From Clostridium frigidicarnis (GTDB taxonomy: Bacteria; Bacillota; Clostridia; Clostridiales; Clostridiaceae), in contig NZ_FOKI01000019.1 of NCBI RefSeq assembly GCF_900111985.1, forward strand, positions 1 to 64,000: 64,000 nt of DNA, given 5' to 3'. Both the position numbers and the translations under genes were made by a program. Below, in pieces: positions 8,706 through 17,633 of the stretch; positions within the stretch are counted from its first letter, which is position 1; each line of letters starts with the position of its first letter. The notes under the pieces were generated by a model, which was not told where the DNA came from, ran no database searches, and worked only from the letters and a program-made list of their open reading frames with translations.

Positions 8706-9362
8706 TTGTTCGGAAGAGGTTTTGATTTACAACAAATAATATTAACAATACCAGCAATATTAATTGGATTTACTTTTCATGAGTATGCTCATGCAAAAAT
8801 GGCTGATAAATTAGGAGATAAGACTCCAAGATTTCAAGGGAAATTAACATTAAATCCATTTGTGCATATTGATCTATTAGGATTCTTGTTTATATTAATA
8901 GCAGGTATAGGATGGGCTAAGCCGGTAGAAACTAACCCAAGTGCATTTAAAAGGTACTATAAAGATGATTTGAAAGTTAGTTTAGCAGGACCAATAGCTA
9001 ACTTTATAGTAGCTGTGGTGGCAGCAGTACTTTATGGTATATACTTAAAATTTGTTTTTCCTATTATAGGAAGCGGAGCTCTTGCTGTGGTTTTAAAACA
9101 AATAATTGAATATACACTAACAGTGAATGTAATGCTATTTATATTTAACTTAATACCATTACCAGGTTTTGATGGGGCACATATATTAAGAGATTTATGG
9201 CCAAAAACATTTTATAAATATGAGGGAACTATGTACAAGTATAGGTATATTATTTTACTTGCAATACTATTTATACCTATAGTTTCTAATATAATATTTA
9301 AGCCAATACAACTTTTAACCAATTTATTATTAGGAATAAGCAAATTAATAATGTTTTTATAG
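8706..9362 (+). CDS. Site-2 protease family (M50) integral membrane metalloprotease
   Basis: A 218-residue intramembrane protease-like protein with about five membrane segments. Zinc ligands are visible: HEYAH (HExxH) at about residues 25-29, and the second motif NLIPLPGFDGAHILRDL near 148-164 supplies the third ligand Asp. It has no PDZ domain, so it belongs to the short M50 type seen in many Firmicutes rather than the RseP type. The start is TTG with GAGAGGTG 5-6 nt upstream. It is the third gene of a co-directional cluster with two membrane-anchored proteins, which could be substrates, though nothing in the sequence proves it. A hairpin at 9374-9413 separates it from the convergent ppx gene. 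Confidence 0.88.
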   Translation: MFGRGFDLQQIILTIPAILIGFTFHEYAHAKMADKLGDKTPRFQGKLTLNPFVHIDLLGFLFILIAGIGWAKPVETNPSAFKRYYKDDLKVSLAGPIANFIVAVVAAVLYGIYLKFVFPIIGSGALAVVLKQIIEYTLTVNVMLFIFNLIPLPGFDGAHILRDLWPKTFYKYEGTMYKYRYIILLAILFIPIVSNIIFKPIQLLTNLLLGISKLIMFL

Positions 9363-9373
9363 AAAATTATTAA

Positions 9374-9413
9374 CAAATAGGCATATAAGCTTTTTAGCTT
9401 ATATGCCTATTTG
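9374..9413. terminator. Hairpin between convergent genes
   Basis: A perfect 18-bp inverted repeat (arms 9374-9391 and 9396-9413) with a TTTT loop lies between the convergent protease and ppx genes. The flanks are A/T-rich but lack a long T-run. Confidence 0.6.
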
Positions 9414-9416
9414 AAT

Positions 9417-10922
9417 TTATAAATCCCATTCTACTACTAAATCTCTATGAAATAGTTCTAAGAAGAGATCTTTACACTTCAATGCATCTTTGATCTCAAG
9501 AGAAATATCTTTATTTGATTTAACTTTTATTATAAAAGAATCATCAGTTAAACTACAATCTGTTATTGTAATTGAACCTAATAAAGTTTTGTCAAAGGAT
9601 TCACTTATTCTAAGAATTAATCCTAACAATTCAACATAATGAATATCTAGTCTGTTGATTATGGAACTATACTGACAGAAGGTAGATTTAATTTTTTTAT
9701 GAAATGCAGCAGTATATGCAGACATTAAAAGCTCTTTATGATTAACACCACTTATTTGAGAATTTAATATCATATAAAATGAATGCTTTTCATGATCATA
9801 ATACCTCATGCTTATACCAACATCATGTAAATAACTAGCTATTTTTAATATTTTTAACAAATCTTCATTTAAGTTATATTTCTCTTTAAGTGCATTAAAT
9901 AATGTTTTACTATGGTTATATACGTTTTTTGCATGTACTAAATCTACATTGTGATTTTCAAGAATAGATTCTAATGAATATTCTAAAATATCATTTATAC
10001 AGCAAATGTTTTTTTCAATATAATCATATAAAAGGCCTTCTCTAAGACCTTTTCCACTAACTACGATTTCTTTTATATTAAGGTTTTGTGCCAATGTATT
10101 AAGTATAGAGGTAGAGGCAACTATTATATCTGCTCTATCTTTTGATAATCCTTCAATTCTACTTCTATCTTTTAAGGATTTACTTTTAAGTAAATTATAC
10201 ATGTAAGATAAATCTAAATCAGAAAAGATATAATTATGGAAGGAATCTATAGGATAACGTTTTTTAATTTTATCTATTCTTGAGAGATTCCTTACAGAAC
10301 CACCAATTCCAATAATAGATTTAAAGTTACCTGTAACCAACCAAGGCACATCTTTAATGGACTCTATAAGAAATTCTTTAAGCTTTGCTTCTTCCTTATA
10401 ATCAATTATATTTTCAATATTATACCTATGAGTTAGATTTATTGATCCAAATGGAAGACAAGCACATTGAATAATTTTATTATCCTTAACCCATGCAAGT
10501 TCTGTACTAGAACCACCTATATCTATAACTAAAGAATTTTCTATATATAAGCTATTTATAACTGACTTAGCATCTAAGGATGCTTCCTCAGTTCCAGATA
10601 GGACTTTAATATTTAGTCCAACATCATCTTTAACCAAATTTATAAACATAGAGTTATTAGAGGCTTTTCTAATGGCTTCTGTGGCAACAGTTATTATATT
10701 ATTAGCGCCCATTGTATCACATAGAAGCTTGAAATTCTTCAAAGTGCTTAAACACTCTTTTAATTTGTTGTCAGAAATTTTATTATTTAACTCTACATCT
10801 AAACCTATACGAAGAGTTTCTTTTAAGTCCATCAAAATTTTAAAACCACCAGAAGGGTGGATTTCACTTACTATTAGTCTTACGGAATTAGAACCTATAT
10901 CAATTATGCCTAATTTACTCAT
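9417..10922 (-). CDS. ppx: Ppx/GppA family exopolyphosphatase with C-terminal HD domain
   Basis: A 501-residue enzyme of the ASKHA fold that removes phosphate from polyphosphate or from the pentaphosphate guanosine alarmone. The N-terminus has IIDIGSNSVRLIV and the second phosphate loop is VIDIGGSSTEL (about 131). Residues from about 320 form an HD-type all-helical domain (IASYLHDVGISMRYYDHEKHS). The length matches the two-domain Ppx form. AGGAG lies 10 nt before the ATG. It is transcribed alone. Which of the two substrates it prefers cannot be decided from sequence. Confidence 0.88.
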   Translation of the reverse strand: MSKLGIIDIGSNSVRLIVSEIHPSGGFKILMDLKETLRIGLDVELNNKISDNKLKECLSTLKNFKLLCDTMGANNIITVATEAIRKASNNSMFINLVKDDVGLNIKVLSGTEEASLDAKSVINSLYIENSLVIDIGGSSTELAWVKDNKIIQCACLPFGSINLTHRYNIENIIDYKEEAKLKEFLIESIKDVPWLVTGNFKSIIGIGGSVRNLSRIDKIKKRYPIDSFHNYIFSDLDLSYMYNLLKSKSLKDRSRIEGLSKDRADIIVASTSILNTLAQNLNIKEIVVSGKGLREGLLYDYIEKNICCINDILEYSLESILENHNVDLVHAKNVYNHSKTLFNALKEKYNLNEDLLKILKIASYLHDVGISMRYYDHEKHSFYMILNSQISGVNHKELLMSAYTAAFHKKIKSTFCQYSSIINRLDIHYVELLGLILRISESFDKTLLGSITITDCSLTDDSFIIKVKSNKDISLEIKDALKCKDLFLELFHRDLVVEWDL

Positions 10923-11009
10923 GACAATAAAACTCCTTTGCTTAAATATATAACATTTATAAACTATTATATATAATTCACACTCTATTAAGCAACAAGA
11001 GAATTTATA

Positions 11010-11082
11010 TTAGGCACATGAAAGAAAATAATAAGTCAAATATACTAGCATACTAACTTGTTATTTTTTGAATATGCCTTAA
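11010..11082. repeat. R1-family terminal-inverted-repeat element, copy A (73 nt)
   Basis: The left end TTAGGCACATGAAAGAAAAT pairs with the right end (ATTTTTTGAATATGCCTTAA) over about 26 bases with a few mismatches. The core is GTCAAATATACTAGCATACTAAC. It lies between the divergent ppx and degV genes, is non-coding, and ends in TTAA. Similar elements occur at 20795, 48593 and 50955. Confidence 0.75.
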
Positions 11083-11140
11083 TCATAGAAATCAAGAATT
11101 GGATTTAATTAATAAATAATTTTATTATAAACTTTTGTGA

Positions 11141-11175
11141 AATTACATCATAATGACGAGTTTTATGGTGTAATT
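11141..11175. other. Hairpin in ppx-degV intergenic region
   Basis: Arms AATTACATCATAA (11141-11153) and TTATGGTGTAATT (11163-11175) pair over 13 positions with two G-U pairs. It lies about 100 bp upstream of the degV promoter. Role unknown. Apart from this, the R1 element and the promoter, I see nothing in the 425-bp gap. Confidence 0.4.
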
Positions 11176-11280
11176 TATGTCATTAAATTGTAAAATTATA
11201 AATTATATGTGTAATAAAAATGTAAAATAAACAGTTAGAAAAACAAACAAAAAATACCTTGTGACATTTAATTTAATTTC

Positions 11281-11309
11281 TTGTATGTTTATGTTGTTTA
11301 ATGTATAAT
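11281..11309 (+). promoter_or_regulatory. Predicted sigma-A promoter of degV
   Basis: TTGTAT (11281-11286), a 17-bp spacer, and TATAAT (11304-11309), about 39 bp before the degV ATG. Confidence 0.6.
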
Positions 11310-11347
11310 AAACTCAAAATAATTCAAGGATTGGAGATTAAAAACTT

Positions 11348-12235
11348 ATGGAAAAGTGTGTGATTATGACAGACTCTTGTTGTGATTTACCCATAGAGTA
11401 TATTAATGAAAAAAATGTGCCCTATGTTAAGTTAAGTTGTAATTTTGATGATAAAGAATATGCTGATGATTTTGGGACTACTTTAAGTTATAAGAAATTT
11501 TTTGATGGTTTAAGAAATGGGATAGTTCCTAAAACTTCGCAGCCAAGTTCTCAGGCATTTTATGATAAGTTTAAGGAGTTAATTGATGATGGTAATGATA
11601 TAATTTATTTATGTGTATCATCAGGGTTAAGTGGAACCTTTAATGGGGCGAATGTTGCTAGAAACATGATATTAGAAGAATATCCAGAAGCTAATATAGA
11701 TATAATAGATTGTTTAACTGGATCGTTAGGACAAGGATTAATTGTAAAAAAAGCCATAGAATTAAAGGAAGAGAAAAATGCTACAAGAAAAGAAATCGTT
11801 TCTTATATAGAGGAAATAAAGATGAAAGTAAATACATATATTCTTGTAGATGATTTGAGTTATTTAAAAAAAGGTGGAAGAATATCGGGAGCAGCAGCCA
11901 CTATAGGCATGGTATTACACGTTAAACCAGTATTAACATTAAATGATGAGGGAAGGGTAATACCTATATTAAAGGTTAAGGGAAGAAAAAAATCTCTTGC
12001 TAAATTGGTGGAAATAGCCAAAGAAAGAATGATTAATCCAAAAGAAGAAATCGTAACCATATGTCATGGTGATTGTTTGGATGAAGCTCTTAAATTAAAA
12101 GAAAAACTTATAAATGAGCTTGAAGTAAAGGAAGTACTTATAAATTATATAGGAAATGCTGTTGGAGCATATAGTGGAGCAGATGCACTAGCTATATTTT
12201 TTATGGGAGAAGAAAGACAAAATCATATAATATAA
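11348..12235 (+). CDS. DegV family fatty-acid-binding protein
   Basis: A 295-residue cytoplasmic protein of the DegV (FakB-like) family, which binds a fatty acid between two domains. In Firmicutes such proteins present fatty acids to the kinase FakA for phosphorylation. Signatures are IMTDSCCDLP at the N-terminus, KTSQPSSQAFYDKF (about 60), SSGLSGTFNGA (about 92) and YLKKGGRISG (about 172, followed by AAATIGMVLHVKP). No fakA is in the window, so the ligand and partner are inferred. GGAG lies about 12 nt before the ATG, a slightly long spacing. The transcript may end near the start of the downstream T-box promoter; no strong terminator is visible. Confidence 0.88.
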   Translation: MEKCVIMTDSCCDLPIEYINEKNVPYVKLSCNFDDKEYADDFGTTLSYKKFFDGLRNGIVPKTSQPSSQAFYDKFKELIDDGNDIIYLCVSSGLSGTFNGANVARNMILEEYPEANIDIIDCLTGSLGQGLIVKKAIELKEEKNATRKEIVSYIEEIKMKVNTYILVDDLSYLKKGGRISGAAATIGMVLHVKPVLTLNDEGRVIPILKVKGRKKSLAKLVEIAKERMINPKEEIVTICHGDCLDEALKLKEKLINELEVKEVLINYIGNAVGAYSGADALAIFFMGEERQNHII

Positions 12236-12242
12236 ATTTGTA

Positions 12243-12271
12243 TTGACAATAAAAGATGCAGGGTATATAAT
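12243..12271 (+). promoter_or_regulatory. Consensus promoter of the argS T-box leader
   Basis: TTGACA (12243-12248), a 17-bp spacer and TATAAT (12266-12271): an exact consensus sigma-A promoter starting 8 bp past the degV stop. Confidence 0.8.
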
Positions 12272-12289
12272 TTATTGTAAAAATTAATA

Positions 12290-12537
12290 TTTAAATTCGG
12301 TGAAGAGGAGAGTACTTTAAAGTTTTTCTTTTAGCGAGTGAAGGTTGGTGAAAGCTTCATAAGAAAGTTTAAAGGAAGAGAGCCTTGGAGAAGCTTTTAT
12401 AAAAGCCTATAATGGTTAGTAGTTTAAGTCGCTGTTATGGCGTTAACATTGTTTTAAGAGAGCTAAGTTATTAGCTAAATGGAGTGGTACCGCGGATTTA
12501 AGTTCGTCTCTAAGTTTTAGAGACGGGCTTTTTTTAT
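12290..12537 (+). promoter_or_regulatory. T-box leader, arginine-specific, controlling argS
   Basis: A tRNA-sensing leader RNA. The conserved T-box TGGTACCGCGG is at 12485-12495 and is followed by the intrinsic terminator CGTCTCT-AAGTTTT-AGAGACG plus T7 (12505-12537). Upstream, the Stem I features GAGAGTA (loop E side), AGCGAGTGAAGGTTGGTGAAAG (apex, in two parts) and the return strand AAGAAAGTTTAAAGG are present. The triplet AGA at 12377-12379 lies at the expected specifier position opposite GAGAGTA and is an arginine codon, agreeing with argS downstream. Uncharged tRNA-Arg should stabilise the antiterminator. The leader ends 450 bp before argS because repeat DNA lies between them. Confidence 0.9.
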
Positions 12538-12599
12538 TGTATAAGAAATTATAGAATTTTTTAATTCTAAAATGCTTATAAAACTTAGGGTTAAAGGGC

Positions 12600-12916
12600 T
12601 TTTGAATTGAAAATTGAGAATTTACAATTGACAATGTTGGATGAAATCTTCTTAAGGAGATTTCTAAAATAAAAAAATCTTATTAAAAAAAACCTGAGAT
12701 TTTCAACAACAACTGTCAATTTTCAATTACAATGTGGCGCCACCACTTTGTTCTTTTAGAGGATATTATAAAATTTCAAATTTGTGGATAACTTTATTAA
12801 GTTATGAAACATATGGAATTTTAAGTTAAGAACTTTAATGAGTAAAAAATTACAAGTGGCAAGTGGCAAGAGTTTAAGAAATTGACAATTTTAAAAAGGT
12901 CGCAGCCTTTTTTGTA
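12600..12916. repeat. R2-family repeats, copies 2 and 3 (tandem), between T-box and argS
   Basis: Copy 2 (about 12600-12755) has arms AATTGAAAATTGAGAA and CAATTTTCAATT, the dyad AATCTTCTTAAGGAGATT, the CCTGAGATTTTCAAC block and a GTGGCGCCAC end. Copy 3 (about 12781-12916) opens with a 61-nt block that is about 90% identical to 27458-27518, then ACAAGTGGCAAGTGGCAAG heptads, and ends AAAAAGG-TCGCA-GCCTTTTTT. The DNA adds about 320 nt to the argS 5' untranslated region. The final dyad followed by T could act as a partial terminator. Confidence 0.7.
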
Positions 12917-12990
12917 AATTTATAAAAATACATTTTAAAGTTTAAATATATATAAAATAATCTTAGTTGGCATTAAGCAGGAGGTATATT

Positions 12991-14682
12991 ATGGATTATA
13001 AAAAAATTACAGCAAATAGAATAAAAGAAGTAGTAGAATTAGATTTAGAAACAATAGAAAAACTTTTAGAAGTTCCACCAAAACCAGAAATGGGTGATTA
13101 TGCATTTCCGTGTTTTCAACTTTCTAAAGTAATGAGAAAAGCTCCTAACATGATAGCAGAAGAATTAAAAGAAAAAATAAACAAAGAAGGTTTTGAAAAG
13201 ATAGAAAATTTTGGTCCATATCTAAACTTCTTTATGGATAAAGCAAATTTTTCAAAGGACATAATTTCAAAAATATTAATAGAAAAAGAAGAGTACGGTA
13301 AATCTGAATTTGGAAATGGAAAAACAATGTGTGTGGAATATTCATCACCTAATATAGCTAAACCATTTCATGTAGGTCACTTGTTTACAACAGCTATAGG
13401 AAATGCATTATACAGAATGTTAGGTTCACAAGGATACGATACAGTAGGTATAAATCATTTAGGAGATTGGGGAACTCAATTTGGTAAATTAATATCTGCT
13501 TATAAAAGATGGGGAAATGAAGAAGCTCTAGAGAAGGAACCAATAAAAGAATTATTAAGAATATATGTTAAGTTCCATGATGAGGCTGAAAAGGATTCAT
13601 CACTTGAAGATGAAGGAAGAATGTATTTTAAACGATTAGAAGATGGTGATGAAGAAGCAACAGCTTTATGGAATAGATTTAAAGATGTGTCATTAAAAGA
13701 ATTTAATATGATTTATGACAGACTTGGAGTTAAATTTGACTCTTTTGCAGGAGAGGGATTCTACAACGACAAAATGAATGCAGTGGTAGAAGAAATAAGA
13801 AGCAAAGGTATATTAACAGAAAGTAATGGTGCACAGGTTGTAATGCTTGATGAGTATAATATGCCTCCATGTATAGTTTTAAAATCAGATGGTGCTAGTA
13901 TATATGCTACAAGGGATTTAACGGCAGCAAAATATAGAAAAGATAAGTATAATTTTGAAAAATGTATATATGTTGTAGGAAAAGATCAAAAGCTTCATTT
14001 TAAACAAGTATTTAAGACATTAGAGCTTATGGGAAATGAATGGGCTAAAGATTGTTATCATATATCTTTTGGATTAGTTAGATTTGCAGATAAAAAACTT
14101 TCTACAAGAAAAGGAAATGTAATACTTCTTGAAGAGTTATTAAATGAAGCAGTTATAAAGACATTAGAAACTATAAATGAAAAAAATCCAAACCTTGAAA
14201 ATAAAGAAAAAGTAGCAGAGAAAATAGGTATAGGTGCTATTGTATTTAATTATCTAAGAAATACAAGAGAAAAGGATATAGTATTTGACTGGAAAGAGAT
14301 ATTGAGTTTTGATGGAGAAACAGGTCCATATGTTCAATACACTTATGCAAGAGGTAATAGTTTGTTAAATAAGGCTGGTGAGGTCGATTGTGAGCCGGAT
14401 TATACTAAGCTTACGACTAAAGAAGAGTTTGAACTAGTTAAGGCCTTAGAGGGCTTTAATAAGGCTATAGTATCAGGTATAGACAAATTAGAACCTTGTG
14501 TAGTGACTAGATATGTTATAGATGTAGCAAAGGCATTTAATAAATTCTATAATTCTCATCCTGTAATCAACGTAGAAGATGAAGGATTAAAGAAAGCAAG
14601 ATTAAATATGATAAAAGCTACTTGTCAAGTTATAAAAAATGCATTATATTTAATAGGACTAGAGACTGTAGATAAAATGTAA
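12991..14682 (+). CDS. argS: Arginyl-tRNA synthetase
   Basis: A 563-residue class I synthetase that charges tRNA-Arg. The N-terminal additional domain is followed by the HIGH signature in the form [16 protein letters not shown] (about residue 120) and the KMSKS-like site as [12 protein letters not shown] (about 370). The C-terminal DALR anticodon domain contains [13 protein letters not shown] and [13 protein letters not shown]. The frame opens at a TTG 24 bases earlier, but AGGAGG sits 8 nt before the ATG at 12991, which also gives the usual N-terminus [11 protein letters not shown]. Expression is controlled by the upstream arginine T-box. A weak hairpin (14691-14717) follows. Confidence 0.97.
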   Translation: MDYKKITANRIKEVVELDLETIEKLLEVPPKPEMGDYAFPCFQLSKVMRKAPNMIAEELKEKINKEGFEKIENFGPYLNFFMDKANFSKDIISKILIEKEEYGKSEFGNGKTMCVEYSSPNIAKPFHVGHLFTTAIGNALYRMLGSQGYDTVGINHLGDWGTQFGKLISAYKRWGNEEALEKEPIKELLRIYVKFHDEAEKDSSLEDEGRMYFKRLEDGDEEATALWNRFKDVSLKEFNMIYDRLGVKFDSFAGEGFYNDKMNAVVEEIRSKGILTESNGAQVVMLDEYNMPPCIVLKSDGASIYATRDLTAAKYRKDKYNFEKCIYVVGKDQKLHFKQVFKTLELMGNEWAKDCYHISFGLVRFADKKLSTRKGNVILLEELLNEAVIKTLETINEKNPNLENKEKVAEKIGIGAIVFNYLRNTREKDIVFDWKEILSFDGETGPYVQYTYARGNSLLNKAGEVDCEPDYTKLTTKEEFELVKALEGFNKAIVSGIDKLEPCVVTRYVIDVAKAFNKFYNSHPVINVEDEGLKKARLNMIKATCQVIKNALYLIGLETVDKM

Positions 14683-14690
14683 TTATATAG

Positions 14691-14717
14691 TAACAATTGG
14701 TTATGCACCAATTGTTA
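14691..14717 (+). terminator. Weak terminator after argS
   Basis: Perfect 11-bp inverted repeat TAACAATTGGT-TATGC-ACCAATTGTTA followed by TTTC. The stem is A/T-rich and the T-run short. Confidence 0.45.
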
Positions 14718-14772
14718 TTTCATGTGAAAAAACTTTAACAACCAATGGTTTTTATTAAAGGATTGATTTTAA

Positions 14773-15564
14773 ATGATAATAAGAGATAAAATAATTAATT
14801 TAGGTTTCGAAGAGATTTTTTTAGCAGAGTACAATATGAAAGATATGGTGTTCTTCGACATAGAAGCTAGCTTGGATAAGAATGGAATAGAGTTTATATG
14901 GGCTATATCACTAGGGAGATTTATTGGCGATAGTTATACAGTAACTCAATACTTTGCAGAAGAAATAAAAGAAGAAAAAACAATTTTAGAAAATGCTAAA
15001 GTTATATTAGATGAATATTATTCGTGGTGCACATTTAATGGATTGTCCTTTGATGAACCATTTTTAATAAAACGAAGCGAAAAATTTAAAATAAATTTGT
15101 CTAAACCTAAAGATCACTTTGATTTATATAGATTTATATTTCCATATTATAAGTCTTTAAAAGTTAAAGGGTGTGGTCTTAAAGCATTGGAAAAAGGTAT
15201 TGGAATAAACAGAACAGATTCTATAGATGGATATGAATCTAGGATAATGTATAATGAATATCTTATAAACAATAATGAAGAAATAATGTATAAGCTTATG
15301 AATCATAACATAGAAGATGTAATAAGCTTACCTAAGCTTTTTCATTATGTTAATGAAATAAGAGAAAAAAAATTAGTGAGAAGCGACAAGTTAACAGAGG
15401 CTCAAAAAAAGTCAGTAAAACATCTTCTGAAAAAAAGAGCTATTAATTTAGATATTAAGTATGATAATATATCTAAAAAATGCGCAGGTAAGATAATCCA
15501 TGGTCTTATAAGTAGAAGTGTAGATAAAGATGAAATAGAGAGCTTGATAAAAAAAGGATACTAA
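14773..15564 (+). CDS. RNase H-like (YprB-type) exonuclease domain protein, paralogue 1
   Basis: A 263-residue protein with a DEDD-type ribonuclease H-like fold of the YprB family. Motif I is MVFFDIEASLD (about 25-35), motif II is CTFNGLSFDEPFLIKR (about 80-95), with DLYR near 118, and motif III is MNHNIEDVISLPKLF (about 177-190). The substrate is unknown and it may act on DNA or RNA. A basic C-terminal helical tail follows the domain. A related but divergent gene lies 2.5 kb downstream (18045-18905). AAAGGA is about 12 nt before the ATG, a weak site. The gene ends at a strong bidirectional terminator shared with the convergent feo operon. Confidence 0.8.
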   Translation: MIIRDKIINLGFEEIFLAEYNMKDMVFFDIEASLDKNGIEFIWAISLGRFIGDSYTVTQYFAEEIKEEKTILENAKVILDEYYSWCTFNGLSFDEPFLIKRSEKFKINLSKPKDHFDLYRFIFPYYKSLKVKGCGLKALEKGIGINRTDSIDGYESRIMYNEYLINNNEEIMYKLMNHNIEDVISLPKLFHYVNEIREKKLVRSDKLTEAQKKSVKHLLKKRAINLDIKYDNISKKCAGKIIHGLISRSVDKDEIESLIKKGY

Positions 15565-15600
15565 ACAAGTTGTGGTAGTAATAGGGTATAAATTTATAAA

Positions 15601-15644
15601 TAAAAATAAGCCATTCAGTTTTGTAACTGAATGGCTTATTTTTA
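15601..15644. terminator. Bidirectional terminator between YprB-like gene and feo operon
   Basis: Perfect 20-bp inverted repeat (arms 15601-15620 and 15625-15644) with loop TTGT. A-runs and T-runs on both flanks allow termination of both converging transcripts. Confidence 0.88.
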
Positions 15645-15645
15645 T

Positions 15646-15810
15646 CTATTTATCATTTTCTTTATCCCTAGAAACTTTTAAAAGTGTCTTAGGACAAGAA
15701 CTACAATTTTTCGATGAACAAGTACATTGACCTTTTCTTGCTTTATTTAAATTTTTATATAATATGAACATAGCAACAATTAATATAACACCTGTAATTA
15801 AAAGTTCCAT
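15646..15810 (-). CDS. FeoB-associated Cys-rich membrane protein
   Basis: A 54-residue protein: one membrane helix at residues 3-18 (LLITGVILIVAMFILY), then the basic stretch KNLNKARKGQ and the cysteine cluster CTCSSKNCSSCP (Cys29, 31, 36, 39). This is the pattern of the small FeoB-associated Cys-rich membrane proteins that follow feoB in many Clostridia. It may help assemble the transporter or handle ferrous iron at the membrane, but its role is unproven. It starts 14 bp after the feoB stop with AAGGTG 5-6 nt before the ATG, so it is the third gene of feoA-feoB-Cys-rich. It ends 2 bp before the shared terminator. Confidence 0.85.
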   Translation of the reverse strand: MELLITGVILIVAMFILYKNLNKARKGQCTCSSKNCSSCPKTLLKVSRDKENDK

Positions 15811-15824
15811 ATAAACACCTTCTT

Positions 15825-17603
15825 TTAAAATAATGTAATTACAAATCCACCAATATTAAATACTAGGAAGGATACAATCCAGGCTAATACAAATTGGTAA
15901 GTTACAGAAAACAAAGCAAACTTAGCTCCATATTCTTTTTTCATAGCACCAATAACAGCCATACATGGTGTATATAGAAGTACAAACACCATAAAGGCAT
16001 ATGAGGATAGGGTTGAAAAATGCTGAGGCAAAATTGATGTTAAATCACCACCGTAAATAACACCCATAGTAGCCAAGACACTTTCTTTAGCGACTATACC
16101 TGTTAGTAAAGCAACAGAAGCTTGCCATTGACCAAATCCAAGGGGAGCAAATATAGGGGCTATAATAGAGCCTATATTTGCAAGAAATCCATATGAAACA
16201 TCTTCAACATAGCCAATAGTACTAAAATGAGATAAAAACCATATGATTATTGACATTGCAAATATTATTGTTCCAGCTTTTTTAATAAATTCTTTTCCTT
16301 TTTCCCATGTTAACTTAGAAATACTTTTAAGTTCGGGTATCTTGTATTCAGGAAGTTCTATTATAAAAGGTTCTTCATCCTTTTTAAACAATGTATTTTT
16401 GAAAATTAAACCTACGATTAAGGCCATTATAATTCCTAATAAATATAATGATATAATAACTAAAGCATCATTTCCAGCAAAGAATGCACCAGCAAAGGTT
16501 GCATAAACTGGTAATCTAGCATTACATGACATTAATGGTGCAAGCAATGCTGTCATTTTCCTATCTTTTTCACTTTCGAGAGTTCTAGAAGACATTATTG
16601 CAGGAACAGAACAACCAAATCCAACTATGAATGGTATGAATGCCTTTCCGGAAAGACCTATCTTTCTCATGAATCTATCCATTATAAATGCTGCCCTAGA
16701 CATATATCCGCTATCTTCTAAAAATGAAATACAGAAAAATAATACAAATATAAGAGGTATAAATGAAATCACAGATCCAACTCCAGCTATTATTCCTTCA
16801 ATTATTAAGGATGAAAACCATGGGCTAGAAATTGAAAGTATACCTTCCATAAATGTTTTTATAGGCCCATCTATAGTATCAGCTAAAAGATCAGTTAAGG
16901 GTTGTCCTATCCAAGAGAAAGTTAATTTAAACATTAAGAATAAAACAAGTAAAAACATTGGATAAGCAAGCCATGGATTTAGTAGCACTTTATCAATTGT
17001 GTTAGTTAAAGATTTGCTAACAACTTTATTTGTAGAATCCACACTTTTTGAAATTATATTATCTATAAATTTATAAGCTTTTTCTTCGGATGAAAAGGAG
17101 TAATTATTATTATCAATACCGAAGTTAAAATCCTCACTTAAAATAATTTTTTTAACTTCATCTATTCCTTTAGATTTAGTAGCAGTGATAGGTAAAACTT
17201 TAACCTTTAAATTATCCTCTAAAGATTTATAATCGATTCTTAAACCTTTTTTATCCGCAACATCACACATATTTAAAATAAGTAGTATAGGCTTGTTAAA
17301 TTGTTTTAATTGAGTTGTTAAATATAGGTTTCTACTTAAATTTGAAGCATCAACTATATTGATTATAAGATCTACATCTTCTGATTCTATAAACTTTTTT
17401 GAAATTTTTTCCTCGTTAGAGAAAGTATCCATGGCATATATACCAGGCAAATCAACTATCTTTATTGAGTCACTAAGAAATCCTTCTTTTTTTTCTACTG
17501 TAACACCAGCCCAGTTACCAACATATTGATTAGAACCAGTAAGTGCGTTAAATAGTGTAGTTTTACCTACATTGGGATTTCCCACTAAAGCTGTGGTAAT
17601 CAT
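15825..17603 (-). CDS. feoB: Ferrous iron transport protein B
   Basis: A 592-residue Fe(II) transporter with an N-terminal GTPase domain and polytopic membrane core. G-motifs: GNPNVGKTT (8-16), DLPGIY (about 52), NMCD (about 110-113). The linker carries the GDP-dissociation-inhibitor-like helices, and two Gate regions follow (GFGCSVPAIMSSRT with its Cys, about 315, and the matching ESVLATMGVIYG near 500). The C-terminus is short, without the long cytoplasmic tail of enteric FeoB. GGGGAGG precedes the ATG. It lies 30 bp after feoA and before the Cys-rich peptide, all in one minus-strand operon under a Fur-type operator. Confidence 0.96.
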   Translation of the reverse strand: MITTALVGNPNVGKTTLFNALTGSNQYVGNWAGVTVEKKEGFLSDSIKIVDLPGIYAMDTFSNEEKISKKFIESEDVDLIINIVDASNLSRNLYLTTQLKQFNKPILLILNMCDVADKKGLRIDYKSLEDNLKVKVLPITATKSKGIDEVKKIILSEDFNFGIDNNNYSFSSEEKAYKFIDNIISKSVDSTNKVVSKSLTNTIDKVLLNPWLAYPMFLLVLFLMFKLTFSWIGQPLTDLLADTIDGPIKTFMEGILSISSPWFSSLIIEGIIAGVGSVISFIPLIFVLFFCISFLEDSGYMSRAAFIMDRFMRKIGLSGKAFIPFIVGFGCSVPAIMSSRTLESEKDRKMTALLAPLMSCNARLPVYATFAGAFFAGNDALVIISLYLLGIIMALIVGLIFKNTLFKKDEEPFIIELPEYKIPELKSISKLTWEKGKEFIKKAGTIIFAMSIIIWFLSHFSTIGYVEDVSYGFLANIGSIIAPIFAPLGFGQWQASVALLTGIVAKESVLATMGVIYGGDLTSILPQHFSTLSSYAFMVFVLLYTPCMAVIGAMKKEYGAKFALFSVTYQFVLAWIVSFLVFNIGGFVITLF

Positions 17604-17633
17604 TATTTTCCTCCCCTGTTAATATGAGTTTTT

